From Pseudanabaena sp. ABRG5-3 (GTDB lineage Bacteria; Cyanobacteriota; Cyanobacteriia; Pseudanabaenales; Pseudanabaenaceae), in assembly GCF_003967015.1 (NCBI RefSeq), contig NZ_AP017565.1:47136-111135 (forward strand): a DNA stretch of 64,000 bases. Direction: 5' to 3'. Of the stretch, positions 35,106 to 44,249 are shown in pieces (within the stretch, counting starts at the first letter, position 1; every line of letters starts with the position of its first letter). Under the pieces are notes generated by a model that was given only the letters and a program-made list of their open reading frames with translations, was not told where the DNA came from and searched no databases. The position numbers and the translations under genes were made by a program.

Positions 35106-36151
35106 AATCCTTGCTCACAATTCGCTATCCTCTTCTATCCTTGCAAGTAGATCGTCGCTTACCTGCGATCGCTTTGATTTTAATCGGACTTTGTTTTGCA
35201 GCGATCATCTTGAATGTCGGACAGGGTGAATATCCGATCGCGATCGCCGACATTATCAAAACTCTTTTGGGAATAGATACAGGCAATCCCGATCATCTCT
35301 TCATCATTCAAACCTTGAGATTGCCGCGTACCTTAGTTGCCTTTATGGTTGGGATTGCCCTCGCTATTTCAGGAACCATTTTTCAGGGCTTAACCCGCAA
35401 TCCTCTCGCTGATCCCAGTATTATCGGCATCAATGCAGGAGCGAGTTTAGTCGCAGTTGCCACCATTGTTTTGTTTCCCGATGCGCCCATCTATACTTTA
35501 CCGATCGCTGCTTTCATTGGCGCTTTATTGATGGCAGCCCTCATTTATGGATTGGCATGGAATGGCGGCAGTTCACCGATTTTATTGATTCTCTTGGGCA
35601 TTGGTTTGTCAGCGATCGCCAGTGCCTGCACCAGTTTATTGATTACCTTTGGTTCCATTAACAATGTCAGCCAAGCTCTAGTCTGGCTCGCAGGAAGTGT
35701 GTATGAACGTACATGGGAACAGTTTTTTGCGTTTTTGCCTTGGTGTCTCTGTGGTGTCCCCCTTGCCTTGGCATTATCACGACAGTTAAATGTGCTGCAC
35801 TTAGGTGATGATGTCGCCAAAGGATTAGGTAGCAGAGTGGAATGGCAGCGAGGCTTGTTGGTGCTTGTGGCAGTATCACTAGCAGGATCAGCAGTTGCCA
35901 CCGCAGGCACAATTGGCTTTGTCGGATTGATTGCGCCCCATATCGGACGCAAAATTATCGGTGCAAATCATCAGAATCTCTTACCCATTTCTGCACTCAT
36001 TGGCGGATTACTAGTGACGATTGCTGATTGGGTCGGTCGCAACATATTTGCTCCCATTGAACTACCCTGCGGCGTAATCATTGCCGTGATCGGTGCACCA
36101 TTCTTTCTGTATTTACTCATTCACAATCGTATTCATAATTCCAAAGGTTAA
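35102..36151 (+). CDS. FecCD-family iron-siderophore ABC permease (second)
   Basis: A 349-residue paralogue of the previous permease with the same landmarks: [40 protein letters not shown] and [13 protein letters not shown]. Start and stop overlap the neighbours (ATGA before, TAATG after), the tight packing expected of a FecBCDE-type operon. With the ATPase at 36151 and the binding protein at 36948 it completes a type II importer for the ferri-siderophore. Confidence 0.92.
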   Translation: MKSLLTIRYPLLSLQVDRRLPAIALILIGLCFAAIILNVGQGEYPIAIADIIKTLLGIDTGNPDHLFIIQTLRLPRTLVAFMVGIALAISGTIFQGLTRNPLADPSIIGINAGASLVAVATIVLFPDAPIYTLPIAAFIGALLMAALIYGLAWNGGSSPILLILLGIGLSAIASACTSLLITFGSINNVSQALVWLAGSVYERTWEQFFAFLPWCLCGVPLALALSRQLNVLHLGDDVAKGLGSRVEWQRGLLVLVAVSLAGSAVATAGTIGFVGLIAPHIGRKIIGANHQNLLPISALIGGLLVTIADWVGRNIFAPIELPCGVIIAVIGAPFFLYLLIHNRIHNSKG

Positions 36152-36951
36152 TGTTAGAACTCACTGCTCAAAATTTGTCACTGGCTTACTCAGGCACAAC
36201 CATCATTCAAGATTTGACGTTAACGATTCCGACAGGAAAAATTACGGCGCTAGTGGGAGCGAATGGTTGTGGCAAATCTACCTTGCTGAGGGGATTTGCG
36301 CGGTTGCTGAAGCCCACAAGCGGAGCAGTTTATCTGGATGGTAAATCGATTACGAAGCGATCGACTAAATCTGTCGCTCAACAGTTGGGACTATTGCCGC
36401 AAAGTCCCGCTGCTCCTGAGGGGCTAACGATCAAAGATCTCGTAGCACAAGGTCGCTATCCTTATCAGAACTGGATGCAGCAATGGTCAACTCAAGATCA
36501 ACATTTTGTGCAGCAAGCCCTAGAAATGACTGATCTTGTGGAACTCTGCGATCACCCTCTTGATGCACTCTCAGGTGGACAGCGACAGAGGGCTTGGATT
36601 GCAATGGCACTCGCACAGAACACCAAAATTCTCTTACTAGATGAACCAACGACCTTTCTCGATTTAGCGCATCAAATAGAAGTATTGGATCTGCTCCATG
36701 ATCTCAATCAGCAGCAAGGACGCACGATTGTGATGGTGTTGCATGATTTGAATCACGCCTGTCGCTATGCTGATCATTTAGTTGCCATTAAGGATGGACA
36801 AATCTTTGCATCGGGTGATCCAAAATCAGTCATCACTGAAGAAATTGTGCAAACAGTATTCAACTTAAGAAGTCGCATTTATCCCGATCCGATCACAGGG
36901 ACACCCATGTGTATTCCCATTAGTGCAAAGAGTAGAGTTAAACATCAATGA
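36151..36951 (+). CDS. Iron-siderophore ABC transporter ATPase (FepC/FecE type)
   Basis: A 266-residue ATPase with Walker [11 protein letters not shown]-loop LLPQSP, signature [10 protein letters not shown], Walker [14 protein letters not shown] and switch His in [18 protein letters not shown]. The ALxxxGCG and FLDLAHQ details match the FepC/FecE/FhuC subfamily. It overlaps both neighbours by one to four bases. It powers the two FecCD permeases. Confidence 0.93.
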   Translation: MLELTAQNLSLAYSGTTIIQDLTLTIPTGKITALVGANGCGKSTLLRGFARLLKPTSGAVYLDGKSITKRSTKSVAQQLGLLPQSPAAPEGLTIKDLVAQGRYPYQNWMQQWSTQDQHFVQQALEMTDLVELCDHPLDALSGGQRQRAWIAMALAQNTKILLLDEPTTFLDLAHQIEVLDLLHDLNQQQGRTIVMVLHDLNHACRYADHLVAIKDGQIFASGDPKSVITEEIVQTVFNLRSRIYPDPITGTPMCIPISAKSRVKHQ

Positions 36952-38009
36952 AACTATTAAATTCAGGTCGATTCATCGCATTCATGATCGCGATTGCTGT
37001 AGCGATCGTCTCCTGCCAAGGTGTATCCACTTCTCTAAGCGACAATTCCACTCAAAATACAAGTTCCATTCGCATGAGCTGTCGTAACATTAATCATGTG
37101 ATGGGACAGACCGAAGTTTGTGGTCAACCTCAAAGGATTGTCGTCCTTGGTCCCTATCTACTTGAATCATTGCTTGCTCTCAATGTACAAGCAGCAGGCT
37201 TTGCAGATCATGTGTCTTTTCATCAAGGAGACTATGACAATCCGACTCAACAGATTACCTATCTCGGCGATCGAGTGAAGCAACCAATGGCAAACATTGG
37301 CATTGCCTACGCTCCTTCCATCGAAGCGATCCTTAAAGTTAAACCTGACTTGATCTTGGGACTTGATATTCAAAATGCTAGACAATATCAAACTCTATCT
37401 AGAATTGCTCCGACATTAATCCTAAAGTGGACTGATCCAGATATGAATCTCAAAGCGATCGCCCAAGCCGTCAATCGCTCTGAGCAAGCCGAACAAATTT
37501 TAAAAGAAACCAAACAGAAAATAGCCATAGCACGTCAAGAGTTTGCCTCCTTTGTAGAATCTGCACCCAAATTACTGTTATTGAATTCTAGTGAATTACG
37601 CGATATTTTTCTAGTCACGAATCGAAATGGTCTTTGTAGTTCTTTGCTCAAAGAATTAGGCTTTCAGCTTGTGTTCCCTCCCAACTTCCCTCAAGATTCG
37701 CCAGCGCCTCTGATCCCTATTTCCGTAGAAACACTCCCTCAACTCAATCAAGCAGATTCAGTAATTTTGCTAGGAAATAATTTTAGTAAACCAAATCAAT
37801 TAAAACAAGCAAATAATTTTGAAGACCATCAACTCGCCCGCCTCAAACAAGCATGGTCTAAAAATGCGATCGCGCAATCCCTGAATGTCAGCAAATCTGG
37901 GAAAGTCTATTTCATTCCGACCTATCTTTGTCTAGGCTTACCAGGTTCCATTGGTACAGATCTCTACCTGAATGAGTTAAAAAAACAACTATTATCAACT
38001 AGTAATTAG
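36948..38009 (+). CDS. Iron-siderophore substrate-binding lipoprotein (FecB/FhuD type)
   Basis: A 353-residue periplasmic binding protein. The signal peptide ends in the lipobox AIVSC (Cys about residue 23), so it is anchored to the membrane. The mature part has the FhuD/FecB pattern [39 protein letters not shown] and [15 protein letters not shown] with a long connecting helix. It is the last gene of the four-gene importer, which is unusual since the binding protein is often first. It should receive the ferri-siderophore from the receptor at 31145-33715. Confidence 0.9.
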   Translation: MKLLNSGRFIAFMIAIAVAIVSCQGVSTSLSDNSTQNTSSIRMSCRNINHVMGQTEVCGQPQRIVVLGPYLLESLLALNVQAAGFADHVSFHQGDYDNPTQQITYLGDRVKQPMANIGIAYAPSIEAILKVKPDLILGLDIQNARQYQTLSRIAPTLILKWTDPDMNLKAIAQAVNRSEQAEQILKETKQKIAIARQEFASFVESAPKLLLLNSSELRDIFLVTNRNGLCSSLLKELGFQLVFPPNFPQDSPAPLIPISVETLPQLNQADSVILLGNNFSKPNQLKQANNFEDHQLARLKQAWSKNAIAQSLNVSKSGKVYFIPTYLCLGLPGSIGTDLYLNELKKQLLSTSN

Positions 38010-38097
38010 GTTTTTGCGCTTAAGAAGATATTTGAGAATTTTTCAGGATAAGTATGCTTAAACAGTCCGAAAGACGATCACAACTTTACAAACATAA

Positions 38098-39081
38098 TCA
38101 AATTTTGGGAGACTTGAGAACTGTTAATAGGAGAACCCACCAAGGCACACGCAGATCGGGAATGAACTTAGCTCTGCTCTTAAGCATTGGCAAACCTTGC
38201 GCCAATAAAAATCTGAGGGAGCGTAAAGAAACAGGACGCTGCTGATATTCATCAACTATTCCATAGTTCGCAGCCAGTTCCGCCACAATCTGAACTTTCC
38301 CAGTTCGCTGCATCAGGTCTGGATCGTTAGACAACGCCGCAATTACCCTACCGACAAATAATGGGGTTTCCCAATTAAACTTATCTGAGATCGCCGCTAC
38401 ACCAAGATTACTCTCATTATCCTCAAGGTTGCCGTCCGCCAACTGATGAAACTGTTCAGTACCGACAATCCCCGGCCAAAGTGAAATCGAAGCAACGTTA
38501 AAAGGCTTGAGTTCGACAGCCATATCAGATGCAAGGCGATCGCAAGCAGATTTACCAGTACCATAGGCAACACCAAAGATCGGAGCTAATCCACCCCAAG
38601 AAGAAATCGTCACGATTAAGCCTTGTTTGCGTTGAGTCATCATCTTTGCCGCCCAATGACTCGCCACATAGTGACTTCGCAAACCGACTTGATTGCAAGC
38701 ATCCCAAAGACTCAGATCTGCTTCCCAAAAGGGTTTATCCTTCGCATCAATTAGCGATCGCACGCCACCATAGGCATTATTCACCAAGAGATCCAATTGT
38801 CCATTTTGCTCTTGCTCAATTTGCTCAAAAAGAGATTTAATCTGTGCATCATCACGATGATCGACGGAAACAGCAATACAAGTCCCGCCTGCTTTTTCTA
38901 CTAAAGATTTCGTGTCTAATAAACTACCAGAAATAGAATCTTTAGAATCATCAACTTGAACACTGCGTCCCGTGATATATACCAACGCACCCGCTTCACC
39001 CAAAGCAATGGCAATACCTTTACCAATTCCCCGTGATGCTCCTGTGACCAGAGCCACTTTACCTTTCAAATTTCCTGACAT
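38098..39081 (-). CDS. Short-chain dehydrogenase/reductase (DHRS1-like)
   Basis: A 327-residue SDR. The NAD(P) site TGASRGIGKGIAIALGEAG, the NNAYGG structural motif, and the catalytic Ser (TISSWGG) and YGTGK (Tyr-x3-Lys) are present. The C-terminal tail beyond residue 250 makes it longer than the classical 250-residue SDR and matches the DHRS1 subgroup. Substrate unknown. It is convergent with the siderophore importer but separated by a small spacer, and there is no evidence that it takes part in siderophore synthesis. Its ATG overlaps the end of a small interrupted frame. Confidence 0.9.
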   Translation of the reverse strand: MSGNLKGKVALVTGASRGIGKGIAIALGEAGALVYITGRSVQVDDSKDSISGSLLDTKSLVEKAGGTCIAVSVDHRDDAQIKSLFEQIEQEQNGQLDLLVNNAYGGVRSLIDAKDKPFWEADLSLWDACNQVGLRSHYVASHWAAKMMTQRKQGLIVTISSWGGLAPIFGVAYGTGKSACDRLASDMAVELKPFNVASISLWPGIVGTEQFHQLADGNLEDNESNLGVAAISDKFNWETPLFVGRVIAALSNDPDLMQRTGKVQIVAELAANYGIVDEYQQRPVSLRSLRFLLAQGLPMLKSRAKFIPDLRVPWWVLLLTVLKSPKI

Positions 39082-39337
39082 GAAAAATCATCTCTATTTT
39101 GCGAACTACTTAACAAGTATGCCTTGATAATAGGGTAAACAGATACACTATCTCTGGCAAGCGATCGCCCGTGACTCGGTGGGCAAATACGGAAGTGTTC
39201 TGTCAGTTCACGAGGGCAAATGAAACCATTGTCAAAGCGAATATGCAGCGTGTTACCAAGCAAAGCATTGTCTCGCAATGGCACTGGTCAGTGAATTAGT
39301 GGTATGAGAAAATAGAGGCAGAGTCAAGGAGAAAGCT

Positions 39338-39712
39338 ATGGAATGCCCCCACTGCCAGAGCCAAAAGACAATCAAAAACGGCAAACATCACCACCAAGAT
39401 GGCAAATCGATCCAGAACTATTTATGTAAAGGATGCGGCAAGAGATTTAGCGAAAGGACAGGAACGCCAATGTCAAGACTGAGAACGCCAGCAAATGTGG
39501 TTTCGTTTGCGCTGAAGATGAGGAGTGAGGGGATGGGAATCAGAGCCAGTGGAAGAGTACTAGAAAAATCCCATGTCAGCATCATGAGATGGGAGCAAAA
39601 ATTGGCAACTCAGTCGCAGCAATGGAGTCCGCCCGCCCCAGCAGGCTCTGATATAACAGTCGAGGGAGATGAAGTTTATACTCGCGTAGGCGAGAACCTT
39701 CCCCCCCAGTGA
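39338..39712 (+). CDS. IS1 transposase, N-terminal part (InsA-like), copy 1
   Basis: A 124-residue protein. The zinc-ribbon CPHC...CKGCGKRFSERTGT (residues 3-50) and a helix-turn-helix (MGIRASGRVLEKSHVSIMRW) bind the element ends. The start of the catalytic domain follows with the first Asp of the DDE triad in TVEGDEVYT. It ends in a C7 run (39701-39707) immediately before TGA. A net +1 (or -2) shift on the Cs would fuse it to the next frame, where the other catalytic residues lie. Confidence 0.88.
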   Translation: MECPHCQSQKTIKNGKHHHQDGKSIQNYLCKGCGKRFSERTGTPMSRLRTPANVVSFALKMRSEGMGIRASGRVLEKSHVSIMRWEQKLATQSQQWSPPAPAGSDITVEGDEVYTRVGENLPPQ

Positions 39713-39725
39713 AAAAGGATGGACA

Positions 39726-40331
39726 GTGACATTCATCGAACGTAAAAGTCGCTTTTGGATTGAAGCAAGGGCAGGACTCAAAAATACGGAACTATTTGCT
39801 AAAGCCACAAAAACAGCATGGCAATGGGCAAAGGCAAGTCAGTATATCCGATGGTTTACCGATGGCGAAAGGAGATATGCCCAACAACTATGGCAAATGG
39901 CAACTGTGTACCTCAAATCCACCGAAGTAAGCCGTGAGTATGGACATCGCAAGGTATGGCGACATGGCTTGGAAGTTGCCATCAAAATCAAAGGGTCACA
40001 GGGACATCCTCGTGTTGAATGGCTCAAACCTGAGCATCCCTATACGGCTATTAGCGACAAGAGTGACGTTCATGCCAATCACAATGAAGCAAACAACAGT
40101 GCTTTGAGAAGGAGATGTAGCGCTTATCGTCGTAGACAAAACTTGTATGCTAAGAATACGGAGGGATTACAACGTACAGTTACGGTACAACGATTAGTTC
40201 ACAATTGGGTACGTCCTCATGTGGGCTTGGGTAAGAACAAGACTCCAGTTATGGCGATCGGGCTATATCACCGACCGATTTCTATGCTGGAGTTGCTTTC
40301 ATTACGGGGCTTTTCTTCCCTCACGCCTTAA
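39726..40331 (+). CDS. IS1 transposase, C-terminal part (InsB-like), copy 1
   Basis: A 201-residue frame beginning at a GTG that is probably not a true start: the frame is open back to the C7 run. It carries the second Asp (WFTDGERRYAQQLW) and the Glu (NHNEANNSALRRR) of the DDE site, so it is inactive alone and needs fusion to the upstream frame. Typical IS1 endings follow (WVRPHVGLGKNKTPVMAIGL). The frame shift is discussed in the findings. Confidence 0.85.
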   Translation: MTFIERKSRFWIEARAGLKNTELFAKATKTAWQWAKASQYIRWFTDGERRYAQQLWQMATVYLKSTEVSREYGHRKVWRHGLEVAIKIKGSQGHPRVEWLKPEHPYTAISDKSDVHANHNEANNSALRRRCSAYRRRQNLYAKNTEGLQRTVTVQRLVHNWVRPHVGLGKNKTPVMAIGLYHRPISMLELLSLRGFSSLTP

Positions 40332-40593
40332 CTGACCAGTGCCTGCTTATAAGCCTCAACTAGATTTCTAGGCATCGGTAAAACTTGGTAAACCATATCA
40401 GTAAATCTAACACAGCTAATAAATTTGTCACAGAGTAACCTTAGAACAAATAATTGTCATTTATTTGTTATTAAAATAAAACGAATAAGCATAAATACTC
40501 ATTGCTATCAACGTAAATTATAGGTTTGAGGACTTTGCTTGGCTTGTTGATATATATTGAAAGGGTATCTCTGCCCGTTAGTTAGTTGTCGTC

Positions 40594-42138
40594 ATGCCAA
40601 AATGGTTTAATACTGCTGGTCCTTGTCAGGCTGATATTCACTACATGTTGCCGTCCACAGTGCGGTTGCCTGAAATAGTGAATTTGATTGCCCAGCGGAA
40701 CTATTTTGTAATCCATGCCCCAAGGCAAGTGGGTAAAACAACAGCAATGCTGACACTTGCTCAAGAACTAACTGCGAGCGGTCAATATACGGCGGTAATG
40801 TTGTCTCTGGAAGTGGGGGCTGTATTTTCCCACGATCCTGAATTAGCAGGGCGTGCAATTTTGGATGAGTGGCAGGATGCAATTAGGTTTTATTTACCAC
40901 CAGAGTTGCATCCTAGTCATAGCATTTTAGGAGAATCAGGTCGTCACATCGGGGCGTTTTTGGCAGCATGGTCACAGGAATCGCCACGTCCGTTAGTGGT
41001 GTTTCTGGATGAAATTGATGCTTTGAGTGATGAAACTTTAGTTTCAGTGCTGAGACAAATCCGCTCTGGGTTTCCGCGTCGTCCACAGGGATTCCCGCAG
41101 TCATTGGCACTAGTGGGGATGCGTGATGTGCGGGATTACAAGTATGCATCAGGAGGGAGCGATCGCCTAAATACTTCTAGTCCTTTTAACATCAAAGTGC
41201 GTTCTTTTACCTTGAGTAACTTTACGCTTGAGGACGTGAGAAAGCTCTACCAGCAGCATACGGATGCAACGGGTCAAGTATTTACACCTGAAGCAGTTGA
41301 TTTAGCTTTTCATTTGACTCAGGGTCAGCCTTGGTTAGTCAATGCGATCGCTAAGGAAATTGTGGAATATATTACGAAAGATCCTTCGATTCTGATTACT
41401 CCTGATTTGGTAAATCAAGCGAAGGAAATACTCATTAAGAGACAAGATACGCATCTGGATAGCCTTGCGGAAAGATTACGGGAAGATCGTGTGAGGGCAA
41501 TAATTCAGCCTATTTTATCTGGGCAGGAACTGCCAGATGTACCACAGGATGATATTCGCTACGTTTTAGATTTAGGGCTTTGTACTAACGAAAATGGTTT
41601 GGCGATCGCTAATCCTATTTATCAGGAAGTACTTCCTAGAGTGCTTGCCTATGTAACTACTGCTTCTATTGGGTATCTTCAACCAATCTGGCTTAGTGAG
41701 CAAGGTGAATTTTTGCCCGATCGCTTGTTGGAAGCGTTCTTATTATTCTGGCGGCAGCATGGAGAGCCTTTGTTTGGAAGTACGCCCTATCCAGAGATTG
41801 CACCTCATATTGTATTGATGGCTTTTCTGCATCGTGTTGTTAATGGTGGTGGCACGTTGGAGAGAGAATATGCGATTGGTTCGGGAAGAATGGATATCTG
41901 TTTGCGCTATGGTAAGGTGACTTTAGCGATGGAGTTGAAAGTTTGGTCTGATAAAAGACCTGATCCACTCAAGGATGGTTTGTTGCAATTGGATAAATAT
42001 TTGTCAGGTTTGAGTTTGGATACTGGTTGGTTGGTGATATTCGATCGCCGTTCTGGTTTGCTGCCGCTAAGTGAGCAGACGACGACTGAGATAGCCACCA
42101 GTCCCGCAGGGCGTGAAATTATTGTCATTCAGGGATAG
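40594..42138 (+). CDS. AAA ATPase fused to PD-(D/E)XK nuclease-like domain
   Basis: A 514-residue protein. The AAA domain (about residues 20-330) has Walker A HAPRQVGKTTAM and Walker B VVFLDEIDALSDE. A helical winged domain follows (about 330-420), then a C-terminal segment, GSGRMDICLRYGKVTLAMEL, followed by KVW; this is the D-x(n)-ExK core of PD-(D/E)XK nucleases. The family (AAA-like ATPases with a nuclease tail) is repeated in cyanobacterial genomes and its role is unknown; defence or mobile-element association is often suspected. A decayed near-copy is at 5278-6600. Confidence 0.85.
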   Translation: MPKWFNTAGPCQADIHYMLPSTVRLPEIVNLIAQRNYFVIHAPRQVGKTTAMLTLAQELTASGQYTAVMLSLEVGAVFSHDPELAGRAILDEWQDAIRFYLPPELHPSHSILGESGRHIGAFLAAWSQESPRPLVVFLDEIDALSDETLVSVLRQIRSGFPRRPQGFPQSLALVGMRDVRDYKYASGGSDRLNTSSPFNIKVRSFTLSNFTLEDVRKLYQQHTDATGQVFTPEAVDLAFHLTQGQPWLVNAIAKEIVEYITKDPSILITPDLVNQAKEILIKRQDTHLDSLAERLREDRVRAIIQPILSGQELPDVPQDDIRYVLDLGLCTNENGLAIANPIYQEVLPRVLAYVTTASIGYLQPIWLSEQGEFLPDRLLEAFLLFWRQHGEPLFGSTPYPEIAPHIVLMAFLHRVVNGGGTLEREYAIGSGRMDICLRYGKVTLAMELKVWSDKRPDPLKDGLLQLDKYLSGLSLDTGWLVIFDRRSGLLPLSEQTTTEIATSPAGREIIVIQG

Positions 42139-42179
42139 ATAACGGAATTGATATTTTCATTGAGTTTCGGGGAATGCTT

Positions 42180-42424
42180 TGTATTTGCTATTAACAAGAT
42201 TTTGCTGCGTAAGAGAGCAATTATTGAGTCTGTCAATGACCAGATCAAGAACATTTCTCAGATTGAGCATGTTTATTGAGCTTGTCGAAGTATTCAAGGC
42301 ATCAGATTATTTTCAATTTTCTAACCTTTTAGCTGGTTTAGTTGCTTATTCTTATCGCGAGTCTAAACTTGCTTTGGATATTCAGCACAAAGGCTTGCCT
42401 ACTCTCCCTCCTACGTTCTTCTAG
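42180..42424 (+). pseudogene. IS982-family transposase remnant
   Basis: The C-terminal signature [20 protein letters not shown] followed by SQIEH is diagnostic of IS982 transposases. A short insertion then breaks the frame, which resumes at FSNLLAGLVAYSYRESKLAL. No terminal repeats were identified. Inactive. Confidence 0.75.
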
Positions 42425-42465
42425 TTCGTCGAACTCACGTTCGAGTTAAAATCGCAAATTTTATA

Positions 42466-42512
42466 AGCCAAAAATCAAAAGCCTTGCTAAGCAAGGCTTT
42501 TGATTTTTGGCT
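42466..42512. terminator. Perfect 22-bp hairpin
   Basis: AGCCAAAAATCAAAAGCCTT with GC pairs without mismatch around a TAA loop. It is the first of a tandem pair of long hairpins downstream of the small peptide gene on the minus strand. Confidence 0.6.
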
Positions 42513-42548
42513 TTGAGAGAAGGGTTGCTATGCAACCCCTCTCTCAAA
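42512..42548. terminator. 17-bp hairpin, one mismatch, tandem with previous
   Basis: TTTGAGAGAAGGGTTGC pairs with GCAACCCCTCTCTCAAA around a TAT loop. With the preceding hairpin it ends the cyn operon or the IS982 remnant on either strand. Confidence 0.6.
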
Positions 42549-42673
42549 GCCAGTTCGTCTGCTAAAATCTTCATCTCAATTACTCCAATCAGAGCCTTAT
42601 GCGATTTTGCTTTAGCCATTTCCATTGAAAACAATGTGGAAACGACGGTTTGTTTCCACATTTGGTTGTTGTT

Positions 42674-42808
42674 TTAAAACCAGTACGTCAATAATGCTGT
42701 GCTATTAGATAGCACTTGCCAGAGTCCGATTAAGGCTAAGACTTTGGTAATGTAGTTAATCCAATCTGTCTTTGCGCTTAGTTTGGGACTAGCATCGCGT
42801 CGTTTCAT
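42674..42808 (-). CDS. 44-residue single-span membrane peptide downstream of cynS
   Basis: An open frame of 44 codons starts at ATG 42808, sixteen bases after the cynS stop. The sequence has a basic, polar head (MKRRDASPKLSAKTDWINYI) and one membrane helix (VLALIGLWQVLSNSTALLTY) ending in WF-stop. An AGGAG-like site (GGAGTAC) precedes it. Position and composition fit a small membrane protein co-transcribed with the cyanate operon. It is too short for standard gene finders. I recognise no family. Confidence 0.6.
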   Translation of the reverse strand: MKRRDASPKLSAKTDWINYITKVLALIGLWQVLSNSTALLTYWF

Positions 42809-42823
42809 CTTGAGTACTCCTGA

Positions 42824-43273
42824 TTACCATTTTTTGTAGGGTAGGAACTTGCCATTCATCGTCACTTTGACGCGATCGCCTTTAGGATCGACAACTTTCT
42901 CAATGTCTAGGGTGAAGTCAATCGCACTCATGATGCCATCCCCAAACTTCTCATGGATCACTTCCTTCATCGGCATACCATACACTTGCATGATTTCATA
43001 AAAGCGATAGATTAGTGGATCGGTTGGTACAACTGGTCCCAACCCCTTGACCGATGAAGCCGTAAGTTCGGGAACAAGATCTTCGCTTAGCCCTAAAATC
43101 TGGAGGATCTTGCTAGCTTCTTCATCGGAAGCACTGGCTTGACGATAAAGCACAGCCGCAATCCACACTTCATCGCGCCCGATTGCTTGTTCGAGATCGG
43201 TAAAGGTCACACCTTTAGCTTTTTTGGCGGCTAGCAAGGTTGCAGTAATTGTAGAAATTTCAGTATTTGACAT
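42824..43273 (-). CDS. cynS: Cyanate hydratase (cyanase)
   Basis: A 149-residue cyanase, full length. It converts cyanate plus bicarbonate to ammonia and two CO2. The N-terminal helical domain (residues 1-75) and C-terminal dimer domain are present. The catalytic Arg and Glu are in [12 protein letters not shown] and the Ser in [13 protein letters not shown]. It ends ...GKFLPYKKW as usual for the family. It follows the transporter genes cynA-cynB-cynD on the same strand, the cynABDS order of cyanobacteria, where the operon is under nitrogen control. Confidence 0.96.
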   Translation of the reverse strand: MSNTEISTITATLLAAKKAKGVTFTDLEQAIGRDEVWIAAVLYRQASASDEEASKILQILGLSEDLVPELTASSVKGLGPVVPTDPLIYRFYEIMQVYGMPMKEVIHEKFGDGIMSAIDFTLDIEKVVDPKGDRVKVTMNGKFLPYKKW

Positions 43274-43371
43274 GGGTTTTTCCTTTTAATTAGACTGCGT
43301 TCAATTCAAGAATTTCAATTTTTGCGTTAACTGGTGGCATCATTTGGTGATCGCCCAGTAACTCCAAATAA

Positions 43372-44229
43372 CTATCGCCGCACTCGTGATTCTTCCACTG
43401 CACGGGTTTCTTGGGAAAGATGTTGCTCCATCCTTGCCTTCAGTGCGTGATACCCCTCATATTGATCCAGTTCTTCTCGGCGGCGGGGTCGCGGAAATGG
43501 GACTTCTAGCACTTGAGCAATGCGTGCTGCGGGTCCCCTTGTCATCATCACGATTTGATCGGATAAGAGCAGGGCTTCTTCAATACTGTGGGTAATCAGG
43601 ATGACGGTTTTACGTTCTTGTTCCCAAATTCGCTCAATTTCATCTTGCAGAAAGCCACGGGTAAGGGCATCTAGCGCCCCGAATGGTTCATCCATCAATA
43701 AAATCTGAGGGTTAATTGCTAGGGCGCGGGCAATGCCGACTCGTTGCTTCATGCCGCCCGAAAGTTCGTGGGGATGCTTGGATTCAGCTCCTCGTAAACC
43801 TACTAAGCCAATGGATTCACTAATAATGGACTTACGTTGGGCGATCGGCATTTCTGGATAGACGGTTTCCACCGCAAACTGAATGTTTTCCGCTACAGTC
43901 ATCCAAGGCATTAGAGCATAGTTTTGAAAGACTACGCCGCGATCGGGACCTGGAGAAAAAACTGCTTGACCGTTGATATTTATTGAGCCAGTAGTCGGTT
44001 CAGATAGCCCAGCAATAATATTTAGCAAGGTGGACTTGCCACAGCCAGACGGACCAATGATAGAGACAAAGGTGTTAGGCAATACTTCTAGATTAATATC
44101 AGCGATCGCCACAAAATTCTTTGAGGTGCGCCGTAGTAATTTATCCACTAAGCTATTTCGTCCTGAAAACACCTTTGAGATATTTCTCAAGGACAAATTA
44201 GCTGAAGCTGTTTCGATTGAAGTAAGCAT
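43372..44229 (-). CDS. cynD: Cyanate/nitrate-type ABC transporter ATPase
   Basis: A 285-residue ATPase with Walker [10 protein letters not shown], signature [15 protein letters not shown] and Walker [13 protein letters not shown], of the NrtD/TauB/SsuB subfamily. The frame is open to an ATG at 44277, which would overlap the permease gene by 28 bases; I prefer ATG 44229 because homologous sequence begins shortly after it. The C-terminus is Arg/Glu rich. It works with the permease upstream and with CynA to import cyanate for CynS. Confidence 0.9.
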   Translation of the reverse strand: MLTSIETASANLSLRNISKVFSGRNSLVDKLLRRTSKNFVAIADINLEVLPNTFVSIIGPSGCGKSTLLNIIAGLSEPTTGSININGQAVFSPGPDRGVVFQNYALMPWMTVAENIQFAVETVYPEMPIAQRKSIISESIGLVGLRGAESKHPHELSGGMKQRVGIARALAINPQILLMDEPFGALDALTRGFLQDEIERIWEQERKTVILITHSIEEALLLSDQIVMMTRGPAARIAQVLEVPFPRPRRREELDQYEGYHALKARMEQHLSQETRAVEESRVRR

Positions 44230-44249
44230 GATTTTAGAGCAGTGAATTG

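Larger units (their letters stand above)
39280..40343 (+). mobile_element. IS1-family insertion sequence, copy 1
   Basis: 1064 bases bounded by perfect 13-bp terminal inverted repeats (GGCACTGGTCAGT and its complement). It holds two frames, 39338-39712 and 39726-40331. Flanking bases (CTCGCAAT and TGCTTATA) show no target duplication. A near-identical copy is at 48954-50020. Confidence 0.9.
39066..40396 (-). pseudogene. Small gene interrupted by the IS1 copy at 39280-40343
   Basis: Joining the two flanks directly gives one open frame: MVYQVLPMPRNLVEAYK from the right flank (ATG at 40396) is followed in frame by QLRDNALLGNTLHIRFDNGF and about 55 more residues from the left flank, stopping at 39066 inside the SDR start region. 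The rebuilt protein would have about 87 residues. I do not recognise the family. A Fur-like inverted repeat, AACAAATAA/TTATTTGTT (40445-40469), lies just upstream. The continuity across the junction is seen; its being a real gene is inference. Confidence 0.4.

Noticed and set aside
38098..39081. SDR as a thiazoline reductase for the siderophore
   Set aside because: It is a classical DHRS1-like SDR, not a Gfo/Idh-type PchG/Irp3 enzyme, and is convergent with the island.
39280..40343. 8-9-bp target duplications around the IS1 copies
   Set aside because: Flanks of both copies were compared directly and do not match.
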